Source: JAUIEH01 sp964483375 (GTDB lineage Bacteria > Pseudomonadota > Alphaproteobacteria > Caulobacterales > Maricaulaceae). Taken from it: a stretch of DNA of 46,364 nucleotides. Position 1 is the stretch's first letter. Each line of letters opens with the position of its first letter. The stretch is taken from the NCBI GenBank assembly GCA_964483375.1, contig CAZABJ010000015.1, positions 1 through 46,364 on the forward strand, read 5' to 3'. The position numbers were made by a program, and so were the translations under genes. Positions 1 through 8,235 of the stretch are shown here, in pieces. The notes under the pieces were generated by a model. The model saw only the letters and a list, made by a program, of their open reading frames with translations, searched no databases and was not told the DNA's origin.

Positions 1-30
1 ACGTTGAAGGACGTGCTGGAAGCCGCGTGA
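1..30 (+). CDS. 3' end of an upstream gene (partial)
   Basis: Frame 1 reads TLKDVLEAA and stops with TGA at 28-30. The stop overlaps the GTG of the next gene in a GTGA junction, which is typical of translationally coupled genes. Only nine residues are visible, so no family can be assigned. sucD commonly precedes sucA in alphaproteobacteria and would be a reasonable guess, but nothing in these residues proves it. Confidence 0.4.
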   Translation, partial: TLKDVLEAA

Positions 31-587
31 GCGGCCTCAGCCTGCGCCGCGCCGGCCCTGAAGAGGCGGAAGCGTTCGCGCTTGTCGGCGCCGCCACCTT
101 TCTTGAGAGCTTCGCAGACGCGCTGCCCGGCCAGCCGCTCATCGAGCATTGCGTGCGGGAACATAGCGCCGCCCGATACGCCGACCTTCTCAGCGCCCCA
201 GACGCGGCCGCGTGGTTGGTCGAAACTGAAACCGGCGCGCCGGTCGGCTATGCGCTGGCCTGCGCCCCTGACCTTCCGCTCGCCAATCTTGGGCCGACCG
301 ACTGGGAGTTGAAGCGGATCTATCTGTTCTCCCAACGCCAACGCGGCGGGGTGGGGCGGCGTATCCTCGAAGCGGTGCTAGGCGAAGCGCACGACCGCGC
401 ACGGCGGCGGATCGTGCTGGGGGTCTACGAAAAAAACGCCGCCGCGATCGCCTTCTATCGTCGCACAGGATTTGTGGAAGCGGGGCGACGCGCGTTCATG
501 GTCGGACAGCTCAAATGCGAGGACTTGATTTTCGCGCGCGCCGTCGGGCCGGAGCGCGAAAACAGCCATGACCAAACCGTGACTTAA
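27..587 (+). CDS. GNAT-family N-acetyltransferase
   Basis: A 186-residue protein of the GNAT fold, which transfers an acetyl group from acetyl-CoA to an amine; the substrate is unknown. The acetyl-CoA loop is visible as RQRGGVGRRILEAV around residues 104-117. It is followed by the usual GVYEKNAAAIAFYRRTGF segment, in which the Asn and Tyr residues are typical of the family. The fold begins at once with a beta strand (LSLRRAGPEEA), which supports the GTG at 27. However, the frame stays open to the window edge, so an upstream start cannot be excluded. It overlaps the preceding stop by 4 bases and lies 204 bases upstream of sucA. It may be a RimI-like protein modifier or a small-molecule acetyltransferase; the sequence does not decide. 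Confidence 0.85.
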   Translation: MSGLSLRRAGPEEAEAFALVGAATFLESFADALPGQPLIEHCVREHSAARYADLLSAPDAAAWLVETETGAPVGYALACAPDLPLANLGPTDWELKRIYLFSQRQRGGVGRRILEAVLGEAHDRARRRIVLGVYEKNAAAIAFYRRTGFVEAGRRAFMVGQLKCEDLIFARAVGPERENSHDQTVT

Positions 588-609
588 GTCGTACCCGGTA
601 TCGTACGAC
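588..609. repeat. perfect inverted repeat just after the GNAT stop
   Basis: Arms GTCGTAC (588-594) and GTACGAC (603-609) flank an 8-base spacer, directly behind the TAA of the acetyltransferase gene. There is no T-run after it, so it is not a classic intrinsic terminator. It could be a weak terminator, an mRNA-end hairpin or an operator ahead of sucA. The rest of the region up to the sucA start shows no convincing promoter. Confidence 0.4.
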
Positions 610-791
610 CACCCCTTTCGCTCCTCCGCGCAGCGGGCTACATGACAGGATCAAGGCGGTAACGCGCCCCATGCTCTCGCCACCGCGCCGCGGCTCCCCC
701 GCGCGCTTCACAGCCGACCCGACGGCCGGGTTTGCGCCGCGCCCCGCGCGCCCCGCCCGACCGCCGAGCCGACGCAATCGGAACGGATGCC

Positions 792-3700
792 ATGTCGGAT
801 CGATCCAGCCGCAGCGATCTCAACGAAGCGTTTCTCGAGACAGGCTTTTTGGACGGCGCGAACGCGCTCTTTGTCGAAGAGATGCATGCGCGCTTCGCCG
901 ACGACCCCGCGTCGGTGCCTGAGAGTTGGCGTCGGTTCTTTGAGGCGGTCGGCGACCGGGTGAGCGAAGCCATCCGCGGCGCGCAGGGACCGTCTTGGGG
1001 CGCGCGCGGCTCTGATACCGAAAGCGACGAGATGACCGCGGCGTTTGACGGCCGCTGGCCGGATCAGCGGCGCGAGCCCCGTCCCTTACCGACATTGCGC
1101 GAGGGCGGGGCGGATTTGGGCGACGGCACCGACGTGCGCCGCGCGGTCATCGATTCTATCCGTGCGCTGATGATGATCCGCGCCTATCGGATCCGAGGGC
1201 ATCTCGCTGCGGACCTCGATCCGTTGCGGATGACCGATTTCGGCGTGCAGCCAGAACTCGACCCCGCAACTTATGGCTTCGGCTCAACGGATTTGGATCG
1301 ACCGATCTTCATCGACGGGGTGTTGGGCCTGGAGACCGCCACCATTCGACAGATGGTGGACATCCTAAAGCGGACCTACTGCGGCACCTTCGCGGTGGAG
1401 TTCATGCACATTTCCAACCCGCGCGAGAAAGCCTGGCTTCAGGAGCGCATTGAGGGGCCCGACAAAGGCGTCGTCTTCACCCAAGAGGGCAAGAAGGCGA
1501 TCATGAAGAAGCTGATCGAAGCGGAAACCTTCGAGCGCTTCCTGCATAAGCGGTTCCCCGGCACCAAACGCTTCGGCGTCGATGGCGGGGAATCCATGGT
1601 TCCCGCGCTTGAGCAGATCATCAAGCGCGGCGGCGCCATGGGCGTGCAGGACATCGTTATCGGCATGCCGCACCGGGGCCGGTTGAACGTGCTCGCCGCG
1701 GTGATGGGAAAGCCTTACCACGCGATTTTCCATGAGTTCCAAACCGGCGATACGCTTGGGGAGTCCGAATACGGGTCCGGCGATGTGAAGTACCATCTCG
1801 GCGCGTCCTTCGACCGGGAGTTCGACGGCAATCCGGTCCACCTGTCGCTGACGGCCAACCCCTCCCACCTGGAGGCGGTGAACCCGGTGGTGCTCGGTAA
1901 GGCGCGGGCGAAACAGCAACAAATCGGCAGGCTGAAGCCCGGCAAATCCAATATCGACCGCTCCACGGTCATGCCGCTTCTCTTGCACGGCGACGCCGCT
2001 TTCGCCGGCCAGGGCGTGGTGGCGGAGTGTCTGGGGCTGTCGGGCCTGCGGGGTCACCGGAATGGCGGCACCGTGCACTTCATCGTCAACAACCAAATCG
2101 GCTTCACCACCAGCCCGAAGGACTCCCGGTCCTCGCCTTACCCGTCCGACGTCGCACTGATGGTCCAAGCGCCGATTTTCCACGTCAATGGCGACGACCC
2201 CGAAGCCGTTGTTTACGCCGCCAAGGTCGCCTCGGAGTATCGCCAAACGTTCGGCAACGACGTCGTCGTCGACATGTTTTGCTATCGCCGCTACGGCCAT
2301 AATGAGGGCGACGATCCCTCCTTCACGCAGCCGCTGATGTATAAACGCATCAAGGGTCACCCCACGACGCGCGAGATCTACGGCAAGCGGTTGGTCAAAG
2401 AAGGCGTGGCGACGGCGGCCGAGATCCAGGGTTGGATCGATGAGTTCGAGGCGTTCCTGGACGCCGAGTTCGATGCGGGCAAGACCTACCGGTCCAACAA
2501 GGCCGATTGGCTCGACGGCAAATGGTCGGGCCTCGGCCTGCCCGAGGACGACGACCGCCGCGGCAAAACCGATGTCGATCTCGACACCCTGCGTATGTTG
2601 GGCGATCGGATCACGACGATCCCCGACACCGTGAACGCGCACCGCACGCTGGTGAAGGTCATCGACCGTCGCCGACAAGCCATCGAGAGCGGCGCGGGTC
2701 TGGATTGGGCGACCGCGGAGCATTTGGCTTTCGCTTCGCTGCTCGACGAAGGCTTCACCGTGCGTCTGTCGGGACAGGACTCCGGGCGGGGGACGTTCTC
2801 CCAGCGCCACAGCCATATCGTCGATCAGGCCACTGAAGAGCGCTACACCCCCCTCAACCATATCCGCGAGGGCCAAGGCCGATACGATGTCATCGATTCG
2901 ATGCTGTCTGAGTTCGCGGTGTTAGGCTTCGAGTACGGCTACTCCCTGGCCGAGCCCAATGCGTTGGTGATGTGGGAGGCTCAGTTCGGCGACTTCGCCA
3001 ATGGCGCGCAGGTGATGTTCGACCAGTTCATCTCATCGGGCGAACGGAAGTGGTTGCGCATGTCGGGCCTGGTTTGCCTCCTTCCCCATGGCTATGAGGG
3101 GCAGGGGCCGGAGCACTCCTCCGCCCGGCTTGAGCGGTTCTTGCAGCAATCCGCGGAAGACAATTGGCAGGTCGCCAATCTCTCGACCCCCGCCAACTAC
3201 TTCCACGCGCTCCGCCGGCAGATTCACCGAGACTTCCGCAAGCCTCTCATCCTGATGACGCCGAAATCGCTCTTGCGCCACAAGCGTTGCGTTTCGCGAC
3301 TTGAGGATTTCGGGCCCGGTTCTTCGTTCCACCGGGTCCTGCTCGATGACGCGGACCCCAATTCAGGAATGCTGGAAGGGCCGACCGGCGTCACCGCCAC
3401 CGCGCTGGCGCCCGATGAAAACATCCGACGCGTGGTGCTGTGCTCGGGGAAAGTCTATTACGACCTGCTGGAAGAGCGCGAAAATCGCGAGATCGACGAC
3501 ATCTACTTGTTGCGGGTCGAGCAGTTCTATCCCGTGCCCGCTTTGTCCCTGATTAAAGAACTCCAGCGGTTCAAGAACGCTGAAGTGGTGTGGTGCCAGG
3601 AAGAGCCGGAAAATATGGGCGCGTGGCGGTTCATGGAGCCGAATTTGCGCGTCGTATTGGACAAAGTGGGCGGCAAGTCTAAGGCTGCAGGCTATGCGGG

Positions 3701-3800
3701 CCGACCGGCCACCGCGTCGACCGCAACCGGCATGATGTCCAAGCATCTGGAAGAACGAGCGAAACTTTTGGACGCCGCGTTGTCTGGCGCGGACGCGTAA
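792..3800 (+). CDS. sucA: 2-oxoglutarate dehydrogenase E1 component
   Basis: The thiamine-diphosphate-dependent E1o subunit decarboxylates 2-oxoglutarate and passes the succinyl group to the lipoyl arm of E2 in the TCA cycle. It is 1002 residues, close to the usual 930-1000. The N-terminal E2-binding tail (NEAFLETGFLDGANALFVEE) is present, so the ATG at 792 was chosen over an in-frame upstream ATG at 732 that would add an unrelated Arg/Pro-rich leader. Diagnostic motifs are IGMPHRGRLNVL, the ThDP/Mg segment LLLHGDAAFAGQGVVAE, and VNNQIGFTT. The C-terminal pyrimidine-binding half includes WEAQFGDFANGAQV and LPHGYEGQGPEHSSAR. The gene is intact and 53 bases upstream of sucB, presumably in one transcript. 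Confidence 0.98.
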   Translation: MSDRSSRSDLNEAFLETGFLDGANALFVEEMHARFADDPASVPESWRRFFEAVGDRVSEAIRGAQGPSWGARGSDTESDEMTAAFDGRWPDQRREPRPLPTLREGGADLGDGTDVRRAVIDSIRALMMIRAYRIRGHLAADLDPLRMTDFGVQPELDPATYGFGSTDLDRPIFIDGVLGLETATIRQMVDILKRTYCGTFAVEFMHISNPREKAWLQERIEGPDKGVVFTQEGKKAIMKKLIEAETFERFLHKRFPGTKRFGVDGGESMVPALEQIIKRGGAMGVQDIVIGMPHRGRLNVLAAVMGKPYHAIFHEFQTGDTLGESEYGSGDVKYHLGASFDREFDGNPVHLSLTANPSHLEAVNPVVLGKARAKQQQIGRLKPGKSNIDRSTVMPLLLHGDAAFAGQGVVAECLGLSGLRGHRNGGTVHFIVNNQIGFTTSPKDSRSSPYPSDVALMVQAPIFHVNGDDPEAVVYAAKVASEYRQTFGNDVVVDMFCYRRYGHNEGDDPSFTQPLMYKRIKGHPTTREIYGKRLVKEGVATAAEIQGWIDEFEAFLDAEFDAGKTYRSNKADWLDGKWSGLGLPEDDDRRGKTDVDLDTLRMLGDRITTIPDTVNAHRTLVKVIDRRRQAIESGAGLDWATAEHLAFASLLDEGFTVRLSGQDSGRGTFSQRHSHIVDQATEERYTPLNHIREGQGRYDVIDSMLSEFAVLGFEYGYSLAEPNALVMWEAQFGDFANGAQVMFDQFISSGERKWLRMSGLVCLLPHGYEGQGPEHSSARLERFLQQSAEDNWQVANLSTPANYFHALRRQIHRDFRKPLILMTPKSLLRHKRCVSRLEDFGPGSSFHRVLLDDADPNSGMLEGPTGVTATALAPDENIRRVVLCSGKVYYDLLEERENREIDDIYLLRVEQFYPVPALSLIKELQRFKNAEVVWCQEEPENMGAWRFMEPNLRVVLDKVGGKSKAAGYAGRPATASTATGMMSKHLEERAKLLDAALSGADA

Positions 3801-3853
3801 CCCCGGCCCCCGGCGCGGCCGGTCGGCGAAAACAAACGCAGGAGAGTGCGAAG

Positions 3854-5365
3854 ATGACCGACATCGTGGCGCCGGCGCTTGGCGAATCGGTGACGGAGGC
3901 GACGGTCGCTCAATGGCTGAAAAAGCCGGGCGAGGCGGTGGCCAAAGACGAACCGATCGTGGAATTGGAAACCGACAAAGTCACCCTAGAGGTCAGCGCG
4001 CCCGAAGACGGCGTGCTCGCCGAGGTCGTGGCTGAGGAGGGCGCAACGGTGGGCATCGGTGCGCTTCTGGGCCGCGTCGAAGCGGGAGACGGCGCCTCGG
4101 CGGGCGGGTCGACGGCGAAAGCGGAAGCGCCGCCGGCGAAAGGCGGCGGGGAAACCGTTGACGTCACCATCCCGCAAATGGGGGAATCGGTCGCTGAGGG
4201 CACGGTGGCCAATTGGCTCGTCAAAGTCGGCGATGCGGTGAAGGTCGACGATCCGCTCGTGGAAGTGGAGACCGACAAGGCGGCGGTCGAGATTCCGTCG
4301 CCCGTGGACGGGGTGGTCGCGGAACTGCTCGTTGAGGCGGGCGCGGATGTGGAAGTGGGCTCGCTCATCGCGCGCGTCGCCGCGGGCGCTGGGGCGGCCA
4401 GTGCGGCTCCCAAGCGCGAGCCCGCCATGGCCGGCGCGGCAGCCGCCCCGGCTGAAGCGCGCCAAGGTTCCGATGACGGCTATGCATCCGGCTCAACCAT
4501 GCCCGCAGCACGGCGCGTGTTGGCCGAGGCCGGCGTCGCATCGGGCTCGGTCGCAGGCACGGGCCGCGGCGGACGCGTGACCAAGCTCGACGCCATGCGC
4601 GCCATCGAAGGCCGGCCGCATCCCTCGGAGGTGACGCTGGCGCCGGGGCCCGCCCGAGAACTGGCTCCCCGTGAAGAACGCGTGCGGATGACGCGGCTTC
4701 GCCAAACCATCGCGCGGCGGCTCAAGGAAGCCCAGCACGTCGCCGCGATGCTGACCACCTTCAACGATTGCGACATGACCGAGGTCATGGAGGCCCGCAA
4801 ACGCTACAAGGAGAGCTTCCAAGAAAAGCACGGCGTGAAGCTGGGCTTTATGGGCTTTTTCGTGAAAGCCGTCGTGGCCGCGTTGAAGGATGTGCCGGCG
4901 GTGAACGCCGAAATCGACGGCGACTCCATCATCTACAAGAACTTTCACGATATCGGCGTCGCGGTCGGCACCGACCGCGGCTTGGTGGTGCCTGTGGTGC
5001 GCGATGCGGACCAGAAGTCCTTGGGCGAACTGGAGCGCGATATCGCCGAGCTTGGCCGCAAAGCCCGGGACGGCGAGCTCGCGCTTGAGGATATGCAAGG
5101 CGCGAGCTTCACCATCTCCAACGGCGGGGTCTATGGCTCGCTGATGTCCACGCCGATCCTCAATGCGCCGCAATCAGGCATTTTGGGCATGCACCGCATC
5201 GAAGAGCGCCCGATCGTGCGCGAGGGCCAGGTCGTGGCCCGTCCGATGATGTATCTCGCGCTTACCTACGACCACCGCGTCGTCGACGGCAAGGAAGCGG
5301 TGACGTTCTTGGTGCGGGTCAAAGAGACCATCGAGGACCCCGAACGGCTACTCCTCGAGCTTTGA
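3854..5365 (+). CDS. sucB: dihydrolipoyl succinyltransferase E2 with two lipoyl domains
   Basis: E2o core of the 2-oxoglutarate dehydrogenase complex; it moves the succinyl group to CoA. It has 503 residues against about 400 for the common one-lipoyl form. Lipoyl domain 1 covers about residues 1-77 with lipoyl-lysine K42 in ETDKVTLEV. Lipoyl domain 2 covers about 99-175 with K142 in ETDKAAVEI. An Ala/Pro-type linker leads to the peripheral-subunit-binding domain (about 216-252, MPAARRVLAEAG) and the catalytic domain (about 275-503). The active-site motif DHRVVDG gives H474 and D478. The start is supported by AGGAGAG at 3840-3846, eight bases before the ATG. It follows sucA and is upstream of lpd. 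The tandem lipoyl arms recall pyruvate-type E2s, but adjacency to sucA argues for E2o. Confidence 0.96.
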   Translation: MTDIVAPALGESVTEATVAQWLKKPGEAVAKDEPIVELETDKVTLEVSAPEDGVLAEVVAEEGATVGIGALLGRVEAGDGASAGGSTAKAEAPPAKGGGETVDVTIPQMGESVAEGTVANWLVKVGDAVKVDDPLVEVETDKAAVEIPSPVDGVVAELLVEAGADVEVGSLIARVAAGAGAASAAPKREPAMAGAAAAPAEARQGSDDGYASGSTMPAARRVLAEAGVASGSVAGTGRGGRVTKLDAMRAIEGRPHPSEVTLAPGPARELAPREERVRMTRLRQTIARRLKEAQHVAAMLTTFNDCDMTEVMEARKRYKESFQEKHGVKLGFMGFFVKAVVAALKDVPAVNAEIDGDSIIYKNFHDIGVAVGTDRGLVVPVVRDADQKSLGELERDIAELGRKARDGELALEDMQGASFTISNGGVYGSLMSTPILNAPQSGILGMHRIEERPIVREGQVVARPMMYLALTYDHRVVDGKEAVTFLVRVKETIEDPERLLLEL

Positions 5366-5380
5366 AAGCCGCCGGCGGGC

Positions 5381-5506
5381 GTGGACACGCACAGTGAGCC
5401 CAAGGCCGAGGGCGCGTCACCAGGCGCGCCTTCTGCTGGCGTTGAGCCATCCCGCCCGCCCAACGGTGTCTTGGCGAAGCTCTGGCGCAAACTGCGCGGC
5501 GGCTGA
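5381..5506 (+). CDS. candidate 41-residue small protein
   Basis: A short open frame starts with GTG 15 bases after the sucB stop. It reads as a Pro/Ala/Glu-rich N-terminal half followed by a basic amphipathic tail, VLAKLWRKLRGG. It sits where a co-transcribed small gene could be, but the GTG lacks a clear ribosome site (only GGCGGGC) and no family is recognised. It may be chance in GC-rich DNA; the tail is the only feature that looks protein-like. Confidence 0.25.
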   Translation: MDTHSEPKAEGASPGAPSAGVEPSRPPNGVLAKLWRKLRGG

Positions 5507-5672
5507 CGACCAAACGCTGTTTCTGACGTTTGCCTTGAGCAAGGCTTCGCATTCGCGAGGGCGACGAAAAGGCTCTGCATATTCTCCCGTCGCGTGCTGA
5601 CTCCCCTCCGAGCGAAACGCCAAACGATCGGTTAGACTTCCGCCTTGCGTTTGTAGGGGAGAGGTGCGGCGC
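5507..5672. other. intergenic DNA between sucB and the membrane protein gene
   Basis: Together with 5366-5506 this makes a roughly 307-base stretch with no secure gene between sucB and the membrane protein. Apart from the candidate small frame at 5381 and the strong ribosome site GGGGAGAG at 5656-5663, I see no terminator hairpin with a T-run, no convincing promoter and no RNA gene. Confidence 0.5.
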
Positions 5673-6089
5673 GTGATCGTTTTGCGCTGGTTTATTGGCC
5701 TGGGTTTTTTGGGTCTTGCCGCTGCGGGCGCAGTGCTCCTCACCTATGCTGGAGCCTTCCGCGCGGGTTACTTGGCGGTCGACCCTGCGCTGTCAGGTCC
5801 GCGCTTGCTGCTGCTGGAAGGCTCCACCTGGTCCCAGCTCGTCGCACTCTTCATCGCGGTGATCTTCTACGCTGTCGTGGCGCTGCGCTTGTTCAGCCGC
5901 CGCCGGGCGTTCGGGGTTTGGTTGCTGGCGTTCTTGCTCGCCTTAGGGGCTTGGGCCTGGTCGAAGGGCTCAGGCGTATACGACGCCGCGCTTCCGCCCG
6001 TCGCGATCATGGCTGATTACGCCGTCATCGCGGTCAATGTGGTGGCGGGCCTGCTCCTCTTATGGATGGATCGCGGCTATTTGCGCTGA
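5673..6089 (+). CDS. four-helix integral membrane protein, unknown function
   Basis: A 138-residue protein with about four hydrophobic segments: the N-terminal FIGLGFLGLAAAGAVLLTYAG, then SQLVALFIAVIFYAVVALRLF, then FGVWLLAFLLALGAWAW, and a last one ending GLLLLW before a short cytoplasmic tail. There are no catalytic motifs and I do not recognise the family. The GTG at 5673 is preferred to the in-frame GTG at 5664 because the strong ribosome site GGGGAGAG (5656-5663) would abut the latter but is well spaced from the former. It lies between sucB and lpd on the same strand, possibly part of the same transcript, though a role in 2-oxoglutarate metabolism is not implied. Confidence 0.75.
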   Translation: MIVLRWFIGLGFLGLAAAGAVLLTYAGAFRAGYLAVDPALSGPRLLLLEGSTWSQLVALFIAVIFYAVVALRLFSRRRAFGVWLLAFLLALGAWAWSKGSGVYDAALPPVAIMADYAVIAVNVVAGLLLLWMDRGYLR

Positions 6090-6186
6090 GCCCTTCGCGT
6101 TCGGCGGCGGGTTATTATTGAACGCCGCGCCGGGCGGCCTATTGTGCGGCACACGTTGATTTCTCCAAAAGAGCGAGCGCCCATCC

Positions 6187-7596
6187 ATGTCCGAGACCTA
6201 TGACGTCGTCATCATCGGCGGCGGCCCTGGCGGCTATAACTGCGCAATCCGTTGCGGACAGCTGGGCTTGAAGGTCGCCTGCGTGGAGAAACGCGAAACC
6301 CTTGGCGGCACGTGCCTGAATGTCGGCTGCATCCCGTCCAAGGCGATGTTGCACGCCTCGGAGATGTATGAAACCGCGCGCACGCGCTTTGAAGACATGG
6401 GCATTCAGGTGAAGGGGACGGTCAGCCTCGACCTTCCCAAAATGCTCGCCCAGAAGGACGAGGCGGTCGACGGTCTCACCAAAGGCGTCGCGTTCCTTTT
6501 TAAGAAGAACAAGGTCGACCACGTCCCCGGCATGGGTCGGATTGCCGGGCCTGGCAAGGTGGAGGTCGCTCCGATCGACGGCGGCGCGACGAAGACTTTG
6601 GAAACCCGGCACATCGTCATCGCGACCGGTTCGGAAGTCGCGGGGCTTCCAGGCGTCGACATCGACGAAGAGCGGATCGTGTCCTCCACCGGCGCGCTGT
6701 CCTTGCCGGGCGTGCCTAAGCGCATGGTGGTCATCGGCGGCGGCTATATCGGGCTGGAGATGGGCTCGGTTTGGCGTCGCCTGGGTTCGGAAGTGACGGT
6801 CGTGGAGTTCGCCGACGCCATCGTCCCGGCGATGGACGGGGAGATCTCCCGCACCTTTAAACGTGCGCTTGAAAAGCAGGGCATGGCGTTCGAACTCGGC
6901 CACAAGGTCACAAAGGTTGAAAAGCAAAAGACCAAGCTCAAAGTCGCCATCGAGCCGGCGCAAGGCGGGCAGGCGCGGTCGATCGACGCCGACGTGGTGC
7001 TCGTGTCCATAGGCCGACGCCCCTACACCGACGGCCTGGGCCTCGATTCGGTCGGCGTGCGGGTGGACAATCGCGGTTTTGTCGAGACCGACGGTTTCCG
7101 CACGTCCGCCGACGGCGTATGGGCGATCGGCGACTGCATCCATGGGCCGATGCTGGCCCACAAGGCTGAAGACGACGGCGTCGCGGTCGCGGAGTTGATC
7201 GCAGGCAAAGCAGGCCATGTGAACTACGACCTGGTGCCGGGCGTGGTCTACACCAGCCCGGAGGTCGCCACTGTCGGGAAGACCGAAGAACAGCTCAAAG
7301 AAGCCGGCGTGCCTTACAAAAAAGGCAAGTTCAGCTTCGCCGCCAATTCTCGCGCCCGGACCAATCATGAAACCGAAGGCTTCGTGAAAGTCCTCGCCCA
7401 TGCCGAAACCGACGAAGTGCTCGGCGTTCACATGATCGGGGAGAATGTCGGCGAGCTTATCGCCGAGGCCGTGCTCGCCATGGAGTTCCGGGCCTCGTCT
7501 GAAGACATCGCGCGCACCATCCACCCCCACCCCACGCTCACCGAAGCGCTGCGCCAGGCGGCGATGGGCGTGGAGGGCTGGACCATGCAGTCCTAG
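6187..7596 (+). CDS. lpd: dihydrolipoyl dehydrogenase (E3)
   Basis: A 469-residue FAD flavoprotein that reoxidises dihydrolipoyl groups of E2 with NAD+, serving 2-oxoglutarate dehydrogenase and probably other lipoyl complexes. The N-terminal FAD fingerprint GGGPGGYNCAIR (residues 11-22) is followed by the redox disulfide GGTCLNVGC, C43 and C48. The NAD-binding fingerprint is VVIGGGYIGLEMGSVWRRLG. The second FAD motif is GVWAIGDC. The C-terminal interface carries HPHPTLTEA with the catalytic His-Glu pair. Length and motifs are all normal. The ATG at 6187 precedes the expected SETYDVVIIGGG start; the ribosome site is weak. It follows sucA-sucB, a common alphaproteobacterial order, here with one membrane-protein gene inserted. 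Confidence 0.98.
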   Translation: MSETYDVVIIGGGPGGYNCAIRCGQLGLKVACVEKRETLGGTCLNVGCIPSKAMLHASEMYETARTRFEDMGIQVKGTVSLDLPKMLAQKDEAVDGLTKGVAFLFKKNKVDHVPGMGRIAGPGKVEVAPIDGGATKTLETRHIVIATGSEVAGLPGVDIDEERIVSSTGALSLPGVPKRMVVIGGGYIGLEMGSVWRRLGSEVTVVEFADAIVPAMDGEISRTFKRALEKQGMAFELGHKVTKVEKQKTKLKVAIEPAQGGQARSIDADVVLVSIGRRPYTDGLGLDSVGVRVDNRGFVETDGFRTSADGVWAIGDCIHGPMLAHKAEDDGVAVAELIAGKAGHVNYDLVPGVVYTSPEVATVGKTEEQLKEAGVPYKKGKFSFAANSRARTNHETEGFVKVLAHAETDEVLGVHMIGENVGELIAEAVLAMEFRASSEDIARTIHPHPTLTEALRQAAMGVEGWTMQS

Positions 7597-7615
7597 GCGA
7601 AGCGGGGAGGGCGCG

Positions 7616-8164
7616 ATGCGCGTACAGGGTCGAACGCGTGGCGGGATCGTCGTCATCGCGCTTGTTCTTTCCGGTTGCGGATTGCTGGGAGACCCCAGCC
7701 GCTCGGTCGTGCAGGCCGAGCTGGAGGAATACGAGCCTTATGTCGAACTGCTCGATTTCGGCATGACCAGCCGCCGCTTTCAGCATCCTTCCGCGGACCG
7801 TCCGAGTTATCGGGTGGACGTACAGGGTCAGGCGCGCGTGCTTGAGACCATCGCCGATCGGGTGACCCGTGGCGCGGCGGCGGACCGCTGCGGGGTGACG
7901 TTTCAGGACTACCCGCCCGGCGCCGTCGCCTATGAGGTGTTCGCAGAAGCGGGCGACATCATCGATTTCGCTGCGACCATGGCCTGCAGCCAAGAGGATG
8001 ACGGCGCTTGGGACTGCTACTCAGCCTATCGGTTCGACAAAATCGACCCTGAAACCGGCGAGCGCTTTTTTGGATTTCCCAGTTCGCGCTTTGACGACTT
8101 CGAGACGGCGGCGAGGGTTGGGACGCCGGGGTTCGACGCGGTGTGCGAGGCCGCGCGCCGCTGA
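7616..8164 (+). CDS. predicted lipoprotein of unknown function
   Basis: A 182-residue protein. Its N terminus MRVQGRTRGGIVVIALVLSG ends in a lipobox (LVLSGC), so it is probably lipid-anchored in the envelope. The mature part is acidic and contains several Cys residues (in DRCGV, MACSQ, WDCYS and AVCEA) that could form disulfides in the periplasm. I do not recognise a family. The ATG at 7616 is favoured over in-frame upstream starts by GGGGAGG at 7604-7610 and because it places the signal peptide at the very N terminus. It begins 19 bases after the lpd stop and is probably read through from it. Confidence 0.8.
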   Translation: MRVQGRTRGGIVVIALVLSGCGLLGDPSRSVVQAELEEYEPYVELLDFGMTSRRFQHPSADRPSYRVDVQGQARVLETIADRVTRGAAADRCGVTFQDYPPGAVAYEVFAEAGDIIDFAATMACSQEDDGAWDCYSAYRFDKIDPETGERFFGFPSSRFDDFETAARVGTPGFDAVCEAARR

Positions 8165-8235
8165 GCGCCGCGGACGCCCCCGGCTCGCCGCATTCGCGCT
8201 TATGATGGTCAGCAACACAAGAGCGAGGGCGGAGC

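Noticed and set aside
1365..2876. Long minus-strand open frame of about 500 codons inside sucA
   Set aside because: It is antisense to a complete, motif-rich E1 gene; its translation is low-complexity (His/Gly/Val/Arg-rich) with no fold signature, as expected from GC-rich third positions.
6139..7656. Long minus-strand open frame covering lpd
   Set aside because: Fully antisense to lpd, which carries all E3 motifs; the frame has no recognisable domains or ribosome site.
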